DNA from: Gracilimonas sp.
GTDB taxonomy: Bacteria; Bacteroidota; Rhodothermia; Balneolales; Balneolaceae
NCBI GenBank assembly: GCA_022450045.1
Contig: JAKURD010000007.1
Location: 57,202-121,201, forward strand
DNA length: 64,000 nucleotides
Direction of reading: 5' to 3'
Below, piece after piece: positions 57,822-64,000 of this stretch. The position numbers and the translations under genes were made by a program. The first letter of the stretch is position 1, and each line of letters starts with the position of its first letter. The notes below the pieces were generated by a model. It saw only the letters and a program-made list of their open reading frames with translations, was not told where the DNA came from and searched no databases.

Positions 57822-60662
57822 CTATTCGTTCCCTTCTTTGAAATAATCGTTCACGAGAATGGGTTCACCGAAGCCAAGCTGTTCGAGACGCTCCATTTGT
57901 GTATCCGCATCGCCAACAACCAGCCAGATCATTTTATCAGGGGTGGCATACTCACGGGCCAGTTCCTGAATTTCTTCCTTCGTGATATTCTGAACAATTT
58001 GCTGACGCCTGCGCACATAATCAGGTCCCCAGCCGTAAGCACTGATGTTGGACAGCATATTCAGCTTGGCGCCGGAAGTTTCAAATTGCCGGGCTGAGCT
58101 TTTGATAAGATAGCTCTTCGTATTTTCGAGGTCTTCATCGGTAAATGTCTCAGGATATTGTTCCAGGATCTCCTTTATCAATGCAGCAGATTCATAGGTA
58201 ACATTCGTTCTTACCCCGCTTGAAATGACAAATGGGCCTGCGAGATCCGAGCCTGAAAATCCGGAGCCGATCCCATAGGTATATCCTTTTCCTTCACGTA
58301 ATTCCTGGGTAAAACGGGAGGCAAATCCACCCCCGCCAAGTTTGTAATTCATGATGTTCGCCCGGTAAAAATCAGGATCGGTTTCCGGCATGGCGAGATA
58401 ACCAAATCGCAAAACGGATTGCTTGGCATCGGGTACGTCATAAAAATAAACAGTAGAAGATTCAGGTGCATTGGGCAGATCGAATTCGGGGATCTCAACT
58501 TCTTTATTTTCCCACCGGGTACTGATGCTGTTCAAAGAGTTTGTCACCCGGGCTTTATTAATTGCACCAACTACATGCATATCTGCGACAGTAGGGGAGA
58601 AGTTGGTGTCATAGTAGGCCTTCAGGTCATCAAGGGTAATATTTTCAATACTATTTGTAGTCCCGATCGGGTTGTAGGAAAGAATAAGATCTTCACTATA
58701 CAGTAATTTATTAAAGATGTTGGAAGCAATACTGTTTGGATTGGCACTTTGCTGGGCTATCTGACTTGTCGTGCTTTGTTTTGCGAGCTCAAACTCACGT
58801 TCGTCCCATCTTGGCTCCAGCATGATCTCTTCGACCAATTCCATGGTTGCATCGTAATTCCGGGCAAGAGTATTACCGCTGATGGAAATACTTTGTCTGC
58901 CGGCGTTCACGCGAATGGTGGCGCCCAGTTCAGCGATCGCTTCTTCAAGTTCTTCGGGAGTTTTGTTGGCGGTTCCCTTGGTCATCAGATTTGCCATTAA
59001 GTTGGAAACACCCACTTTTTCAGGATCTTCGAGTAACAGTCCGCCTTTCAGGATGATCTCAAACTCCACCAAAGGCAATTCATAATTTTCGATGCCATAG
59101 ATATCGAGTCCGTTGGCGAGTTTGGCTTCCCAAACTTCAGGTACTTTCATATCAGGACTTTCACCGTAAGGAGGTTCCACAGAACGATCAAAGCTGGAAG
59201 GGATACGTTCATAGTCGGTTTCTTCCGGCAGTTCAAACTGCTCGCCTTCTGCATTGGCTACAATCTCTTCTTCAGCAACTTCAGCAGGTTCAGAACCTTC
59301 GAGGATCAGGTCGGTTTGTCCGCGCGGTACAAAGCTTGTGGCCACGTAATTCTTTCCTTTGATGTATTCCTCATATACGCGTATCACGTCTTCTTTGGTA
59401 ACGGCCAGTGTTTTTTGGATATCTTCATTAATATATCCCGGATCATCTGCAAAGATGTTATACTGTGCAAGCTGAAAAGCTTTACCAAGTACGCTTGAAA
59501 GGCCATTGTAGAAATTAGTCTCAATTCCGGCTTTGATACGGTCGAGGTCGGCCTGGGTAAATCCTTCCTCCTCAAAACGCAGAAACGCTTCTTCCACAGC
59601 GGCAGCCACTTCATTTAAATCGGTATTGGGATAGGCTCTGGTGATAAAGGAAATTTCCCCGGCCAGTTCAGAATTTCCGCTGTTCATGAATACATTCGAA
59701 GTAAGCTCTTTTTCTTCCACCAATAACTGATAGAACGGCGCTTTTTTCCCATCAGAAAGAAGCTCTGTAAGGATGTCGAGCGCATAGGCATCTTCGTGAT
59801 AGAGGTCAACACCCGGCCACACCATGCGGAGTTCAGGAAGGCGGGCAAAATTATCTTCAAAATATTTTTTCTTAGTTTCATCTAAAGAAACCGGCATATC
59901 AGGTAATGGTTCTATCTCCTCGCCGCGTGGGATCTCATCAAAATATTTGTGAACCCATTCCTTTGCCTGCTCCGAATCAAAATCTCCGGCAATAACCAGA
60001 GTGGCGTTGTTGGGAACATACCATCGGTTGTAGAAATCCTTTACATCCTGAAGGGTTGCATTCTGAAGATCTTCCAGGGAACCGATCACCTGCCAGTTAT
60101 ATGGATGACTTGCCGGGTATATATTCTTCCCGACCACGTAATTGGCATGACCATAAGGAGCATTATCAACACCCTGTCGCTTTTCATTCTTTACGACCTG
60201 TTTCTCTTTTGCGAGTACGGCTTCTGTTACCGTGTTAATGAAGTAGCCCATTTTGTCGGCTTCTGCCCATATCATTTTTTCGAGGGCATCGTTTGGCACT
60301 GTTTGGAAATAGTTGGTCCGGTCACGACTTGTGGAACCATTTGCACCCGACCCGCCAATTCGGCTGCTCATTTTATCAAGACCACCTTTTCCGAGATTTT
60401 CGGATTCCAGAAATAAGAGGTGTTCAAACAAGTGGGCAAAACCCGTACGTCCCTCAATTTCCCTGGCTGATCCCACATGAAACGTCAAAGCAACGGCAGT
60501 AACAGGGTCTGAATGGTCTTTATGGAGTATTACTTCCAGTCCATTAGCCAGGGTAAATTTCTCATAATCCACCGAAAATTCGGTTTGATCTTGTGAGCAG
60601 GAAGAAAGGGTTAATATTGAAATTAGGAGGGCAGTAAAGAGATAGAAAAATCGTGATTTCAT
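57822..60662 (-). CDS. M16-family metallopeptidase, two-domain lipoprotein
   Basis: A 946-residue insulinase/pitrilysin-type peptidase. Lipoprotein signal (ILTLSSC, Cys near residue 22). The N-terminal half has the inverted zinc motif HxxEH, His77-Glu80-His81 (AHLFEHLLF), with the distal ligand in VVKNEKRQG. The C-terminal half (from about residue 500, EVWEAKLANGLDIYGIENYELPLVEFEIIL) is a second M16 domain without HxxEH, and it keeps the R/Y motif FASRFTQELREGKGYTYGIGSG that binds substrate in the clam-shell. It probably degrades peptides in the periplasm or at the outer membrane. Normal length for the fused M16 type. Confidence 0.93.
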   Translation of the reverse strand: MKSRFFYLFTALLISILTLSSCSQDQTEFSVDYEKFTLANGLEVILHKDHSDPVTAVALTFHVGSAREIEGRTGFAHLFEHLLFLESENLGKGGLDKMSSRIGGSGANGSTSRDRTNYFQTVPNDALEKMIWAEADKMGYFINTVTEAVLAKEKQVVKNEKRQGVDNAPYGHANYVVGKNIYPASHPYNWQVIGSLEDLQNATLQDVKDFYNRWYVPNNATLVIAGDFDSEQAKEWVHKYFDEIPRGEEIEPLPDMPVSLDETKKKYFEDNFARLPELRMVWPGVDLYHEDAYALDILTELLSDGKKAPFYQLLVEEKELTSNVFMNSGNSELAGEISFITRAYPNTDLNEVAAAVEEAFLRFEEEGFTQADLDRIKAGIETNFYNGLSSVLGKAFQLAQYNIFADDPGYINEDIQKTLAVTKEDVIRVYEEYIKGKNYVATSFVPRGQTDLILEGSEPAEVAEEEIVANAEGEQFELPEETDYERIPSSFDRSVEPPYGESPDMKVPEVWEAKLANGLDIYGIENYELPLVEFEIILKGGLLLEDPEKVGVSNLMANLMTKGTANKTPEELEEAIAELGATIRVNAGRQSISISGNTLARNYDATMELVEEIMLEPRWDEREFELAKQSTTSQIAQQSANPNSIASNIFNKLLYSEDLILSYNPIGTTNSIENITLDDLKAYYDTNFSPTVADMHVVGAINKARVTNSLNSISTRWENKEVEIPEFDLPNAPESSTVYFYDVPDAKQSVLRFGYLAMPETDPDFYRANIMNYKLGGGGFASRFTQELREGKGYTYGIGSGFSGSDLAGPFVISSGVRTNVTYESAALIKEILEQYPETFTDEDLENTKSYLIKSSARQFETSGAKLNMLSNISAYGWGPDYVRRRQQIVQNITKEEIQELAREYATPDKMIWLVVGDADTQMERLEQLGFGEPILVNDYFKEGNE

Positions 60663-60765
60663 AACAGGTACTTTGATGGTTTGAGCTCTGAATATAATAG
60701 GATGGGAGATACGGGTTTGTAAATAATTTGTTGTGGTTGTGATAGGGTATTTTTTGTTTGGAGTG

Positions 60766-61070
60766 AAGACCCTGAAGGGGTCATATATGAATAGCCTCGG
60801 ACAATGAAATGTGTTAGCATGTAAGCAGTCCGGGGAAAGAAAGAATAAAAAGAAAAAGCTTCGCCCGATAGGAGATTTGGGATTTGTTGGTTAACGAAGC
60901 TTGGGCAACCATTTCTTTAATGCCACGTTCCTACAACCCTGCGATAAGCAATGGATACATTAGCAACATCTATCCTTGGGTTTTTCTTTTTTCTGTATTT
61001 ATATACCGGGGCTGCACCCGCTTAGGCGGTTTTAACCCGGGCTATTGATATGTGCCCCCTTCAGGGTCTT
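60766..61070. mobile_element. 305-bp non-coding element with 31-bp terminal inverted repeats (MITE-like)
   Basis: The left end (60766-60796, starting AAGACCCTGAAGGGG) and the reverse complement of the right end (61040-61070) agree at 28 of 31 positions. The interior has subterminal GC-rich patches (ACCGGGGCTGCACCCG, TTAACCCGGG) and no reading frame. It fills most of the gap between the M16 and penicillin-acylase genes. No target-site duplication could be identified. From memory, CCCTGAAGGGGT...AATAGCC-type palindromes recur in Bacteroidota genomes, but only one copy is seen here. Confidence 0.65.
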
Positions 61071-61086
61071 GAAAAATCCATATCCC

Positions 61087-63540
61087 TTACTCACCCGGAA
61101 CCAACCGCATAGATCGTATTTTAGATCCATCAAATAGGGTAGAATCTTGATGAAGCCAGCGATATTGACCATTTAGCCATAATTCGGTTTGATCTCCGTA
61201 ATAATCAGAAAGTGGATTTCCGGACTGCCCCGTTGGAAGCACGCTCTTGCTCTTGCTCATATTGGAAAGATCTGAAATCCGTCGCAAGGAAGGGCCCAGT
61301 GTCATTTCAAATGGTTCATTCCAGCGGTATTGCCCGTTGTTTACACTCATTCCATGACTTGGCACCTCATAGGGACCTTTACTAAGCACATTGTTGACGA
61401 TCATTCGTAAGGAAGAAGGAGCTTCAGGATTTTCGGCGGCTTGAGCAAAAAATGGCGGCTCAAAAGTGATGGTATGCAGTTGCTCCCACCGCCATTCGTA
61501 GGGCTCACTGCCCAGCGAATCACTTAAAAACAAAATAGCTTCCTGCATACTTTTTATAACCATGTCTTCTTTGGTTTCAACAGAATCAGTTTGAATGTCA
61601 TCAAATAGCGAGCTTTCCGTTGCAATGAGGGAGGTCATTGTACGAACCGGAATATTCTCATGGTGGATGAAGTTCGAATAGGCAATATCCCCAAAATCAT
61701 CTTCAAGGGTGTTTTCTGTGAAATTGAGAAAAAAGACCTCAAAAATGGAAGCAGCCGTTGATTTAAGCCCATAGTTATAATCCCAGTTTTCCAGATAGGA
61801 AATGGGGAGATCAAAATTATAAGCATCCTGATTTTTGATAATCTCCAGGATCTGTGGGGTCAGTGTGGCCGCAAAGTGGGAATAGGAATCATTTTGCAGC
61901 TTCTCAAAATCAGCGTAATTAAAAGCGATACTGTCACTCAAAATTTGTTCAATTCGTTCTATCCGTGAAGGTGGCTCCCAAAAAGTGGCCAGATAATAAG
62001 GGTAACTGTCGTGGGTAATCTTGTTGTTAGCGTTAGCGATCCACCCTTTATCGGGATTGATGGTTCGCGGCATCTCCTCATGAGGGATGAACCCCTGCCA
62101 GTCTTGTTCAGGATCCCAGCCATGCTTCAACGTAACTGGATCACCAGAGATAATCGGAATATTTCCAATGGAATACATCGCGATGTTGCCTTCCACGTCC
62201 CCGTACATAAAGTTCAAGCCGGGTACACCGAAGGTTGGGAGTGCATCTTTGAAATCCTGGAAAGTATCAGCCCAATTGATCTGATACAGGGTCCGCATTT
62301 CGTTGCTCAGTTCATAACCGGCCCATTTCATGCTGATCAGTTTATCAGAGGTCAACTCTTCAACGGGGTAGATGTCAGAAATGACCGGGCCGTTTTCAGT
62401 ATAACGAATTTCAAAAGAGCGGTCGTCGCCATCCTTCACTTTTATGACCTCCCGGACGCGAGAAAAATATTCATATTCAGCTTCGCCATTTTCCAGTGAG
62501 TCCACCACATAACGTCCCCGGTCTTGCGGGTCTATCTGTTCGATAAAAAAATCGGTATCGTCGCTCATCATGCTGGTGAAAGACCACGCCATGTTATCAT
62601 TTTGTCCGATTATGACGGCCGGAATTCCTGCAATGGTGGCCCCGGATACATTCTTTCCATTCAGGTTCAAGTGAACTTCGTACCACTTACCGGGCATATC
62701 CAGTCCAAGGTGAGGATCGCCTGCCAGTAAGGGATATCCTGATTCCGTTTTGGAGCCATCCACGACCCAGGCGTTACTTCCCACATGGGTTCCTTCCATT
62801 TCAAGAAGTGTCCTTTTCTTGATCTCCTGCTGAAGCATGGGCATTAGCGAAGCTCCCAACTGTGGATTCTCATTCTCACTTACAGATCTGGGGGCGTCTT
62901 CAGGAAAGCGAAGGCGAAGTTGTTCAAACTGCTCGGCGGGCAGCTGTTCGCTCAGATACTGATAGGTGATCTCGTTCCACCAGCTCATATTCAATTCCCA
63001 GGCCATCAGGCGGCTGACTGCAATTGAACGAGCCGAAGTCCAGCTGAGAGGCTCAATTTCAGTAAGTGAAAATTCAATGGGTAAACGATTAGAATTTGAG
63101 TTAATGAAGGCATTCACTCCGTTTGAATAAGACGACAAGACCAGACGCTCTTCCGCCCCAAGGGTATCCGCCAGCTGCTCCGCCATTTTCCAGAAACCCA
63201 GGGTACGCTGATATTTGTCCAGCTCGATCAGCTCCTCATCATTTCCAAAAAATTCAGCAAAACGGCCTTCCGCTGCTATCTGGGATAAGGTCATCTGCCA
63301 CAATCTATCCTGAGCATGCACATAACCAAGGGCATAATACAGATCCTGCTCATTTTCGGCATAAATGTGGGGGACGCCATGGTCATCCCAGTGAATATCT
63401 ACAGGAGAGGAGAGTCCGTTCAATGTAATGCTGGCTTCATAATCGGGCAGGGGTTTATAGAAGGTCCAGTAAAAAGCGAGTCCGGCAAAACCAATAATCA
63501 GGATTAGAAAAAACAGGAGGAGCTTCACAAATGTATTCAT
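61087..63540 (-). CDS. penicillin acylase-family N-terminal-nucleophile hydrolase
   Basis: An 817-residue protein with an N-terminal membrane anchor or signal (residues 5-27). The alpha-chain begins SSPVDIHWDDHGVPHIYAENEQDLYYALGYVHAQDRLWQM. The autocatalytic site is at GTHVGSNAWVVDGSKTESG, where the Ser near residue 251 should become the N-terminal nucleophile of the beta chain. LLAGDPHLGLDMPGKWYEVHL follows, as in the family. Substrates may be amides such as acyl-homoserine lactones or N-acyl amino acids; they cannot be told from sequence. Both chains are complete. Confidence 0.92.
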   Translation of the reverse strand: MNTFVKLLLFFLILIIGFAGLAFYWTFYKPLPDYEASITLNGLSSPVDIHWDDHGVPHIYAENEQDLYYALGYVHAQDRLWQMTLSQIAAEGRFAEFFGNDEELIELDKYQRTLGFWKMAEQLADTLGAEERLVLSSYSNGVNAFINSNSNRLPIEFSLTEIEPLSWTSARSIAVSRLMAWELNMSWWNEITYQYLSEQLPAEQFEQLRLRFPEDAPRSVSENENPQLGASLMPMLQQEIKKRTLLEMEGTHVGSNAWVVDGSKTESGYPLLAGDPHLGLDMPGKWYEVHLNLNGKNVSGATIAGIPAVIIGQNDNMAWSFTSMMSDDTDFFIEQIDPQDRGRYVVDSLENGEAEYEYFSRVREVIKVKDGDDRSFEIRYTENGPVISDIYPVEELTSDKLISMKWAGYELSNEMRTLYQINWADTFQDFKDALPTFGVPGLNFMYGDVEGNIAMYSIGNIPIISGDPVTLKHGWDPEQDWQGFIPHEEMPRTINPDKGWIANANNKITHDSYPYYLATFWEPPSRIERIEQILSDSIAFNYADFEKLQNDSYSHFAATLTPQILEIIKNQDAYNFDLPISYLENWDYNYGLKSTAASIFEVFFLNFTENTLEDDFGDIAYSNFIHHENIPVRTMTSLIATESSLFDDIQTDSVETKEDMVIKSMQEAILFLSDSLGSEPYEWRWEQLHTITFEPPFFAQAAENPEAPSSLRMIVNNVLSKGPYEVPSHGMSVNNGQYRWNEPFEMTLGPSLRRISDLSNMSKSKSVLPTGQSGNPLSDYYGDQTELWLNGQYRWLHQDSTLFDGSKIRSMRLVPGE

Positions 63541-63633
63541 AAGGCATTTTCATAGATAATTGAGTTCACCGGAAATTAAACATTCTGCAGGGTTTATGAA
63601 TGTATAATTTTAAATATGGTTTGATGATTTTAT

Positions 63634-63672
63634 AGAAGGGCTGAACCCCATCGCTGAGGTACGGGAAGGGAT
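63634..63672 (+). repeat. 39-bp direct repeat, copy 1 (REP-like)
   Basis: AGAAGGGCTGAACCCC-A-TCGCTGAGGTACGGGAAGGGAT differs from the copy at 63797-63835 at a single base. CCATC can pair with the downstream GATGG. Confidence 0.7.
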
Positions 63673-63796
63673 GGTTGCTCATGGGAGTATTGTTGGGATA
63701 GGACAGGAGTTATTCCGGTACCACAGCGAGTCCTTTAGGGCATCGCGATGGTGGGGTAGGGAGGGGAGTATGAATAGAAATGTTTGAACCCGGTGC

Positions 63797-63835
63797 AGAA
63801 GGGCTGAACCCCTTCGCTGAGGTACGGGAAGGGAT
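63797..63835 (+). repeat. 39-bp direct repeat, copy 2 (REP-like)
   Basis: Matches 63634-63672 at 38 of 39 positions. Here CCCTTC pairs with GAAGGG around a 12-nt loop. Confidence 0.7.
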
Positions 63836-63860
63836 AGGTGACTCTGGGTATTGATTTTGC

Positions 63861-63890
63861 CGGGAATGTTCGGGAATGTTCGGGAATGTT
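63861..63890 (+). repeat. three tandem copies of a 10-bp unit CGGGAATGTT
   Basis: Perfect head-to-tail triplication just downstream (minus-strand sense) of the partial gene at 63893. Confidence 0.9.
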
Positions 63891-63892
63891 CA

Positions 63893-64000
63893 TTAAAGTG
63901 TGTGAGGGGTTAAAAATCTGTCTTCGAAGTAATCTACTAAATCCCGGCGAACCGAGGACCATCCAAATATGGTTCCACTCCATTTGGTTTGGGCGTTGAT
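63893..64000 (-). CDS. C-terminal end of an unrecognised protein (partial)
   Basis: Read on the minus strand from the right edge, the frame is open for 35 codons (INAQTKWSGTIFGWSSV...YFEDRFLTPHTL) and stops at TAA, 63893-63895. The composition looks like a real protein end, and a tandem repeat starts immediately after the stop. I do not recognise the family. A competing minus-strand frame through the repeats (63735-63983) has implausible composition. Confidence 0.45.
   Translation of the reverse strand: MNAQTKWSGTIFGWSSVRRDLVDYFEDRFLTPHTL

Noticed and set aside
63861-63890. CRISPR-like tandem repeat
   Set aside because: Ten-base units in direct contact without spacers; no cas genes in the window.

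Overview
The window looks like a chromosome segment from a marine or saline member of the Balneolia/Rhodothermia side of the Bacteroidota (Balneola/Gracilimonas-like). This assignment is inferred. It rests on SusC/SusD and other CarboxypepD_reg TonB receptors, FecI/FecR-type regulation, DUF4249/DUF4159/DUF4153 proteins, an Hc1 histone-like peptide, a TAnnTTTG-type promoter, weak Shine-Dalgarno sites, and abundant small palindromic intergenic repeats. No tRNA, rRNA, CRISPR array, prophage or intact transposase gene was seen.

Layout. 0-5.8 kb: the end of a repeat protein, an outer-membrane barrel, a ferredoxin-NADP reductase, then a minus-strand membrane-protein cluster (DUF502, DUF4153, HTH_27 regulator, two membrane proteins, one apparently frameshifted). 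5.8-7.3 kb: a gene-free stretch of decayed palindromic repeats. 7.3-14.7 kb: a possibly haem-binding membrane protein, alaS and pdhA-pdhB-pdhC, with a terminator-like hairpin before pdhC. 15-16.7 kb: an NTF2-like protein, a broken NTF2-like paralogue, a small orphan protein and an Hc1 histone-like gene too short for most ORF callers. 16.8-21.1 kb (minus): a GH3-beta-lactamase fusion, a two-domain cytidine deaminase and a degenerate acetylglutamate-kinase-like protein in a tight operon. 21.3-28.7 kb: dnaG, then a TonB receptor/DUF4249/DUF4159 operon and a DUF72 protein. 28.9-29.2 kb: tmRNA (ssrA).

29.7-50.1 kb is the most notable region: about 20 kb of plus-strand genes with a PUL-like SusC/SusD pair but no carbohydrate enzyme. 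It carries proline dehydrogenase, an S10 carboxypeptidase, three amidohydrolases (two closely related), a BNR/sortilin-like propeller protein, a TPR protein with an HEYAH metallopeptidase motif, an M20 peptidase and a RidA-family protein. The simplest reading is a peptide-utilisation locus, perhaps biased to proline-containing peptides, in which RagAB-like import feeds periplasmic peptidases and proline oxidation.

50.1-56.7 kb (minus) is an ECF sigma - two acidic lipoproteins - FecR anti-sigma - TonB receptor module. The remainder holds an M23 endopeptidase, a two-domain M16 peptidase and a penicillin-acylase-family enzyme, separated by palindromic repeats and a 305-bp element with 31-bp terminal inverted repeats.

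At least five dispersed intergenic repeat types recur or show internal symmetry. One, about 200 bp and present in three copies, has hairpins with a conserved central mismatch and one co-varying base pair.
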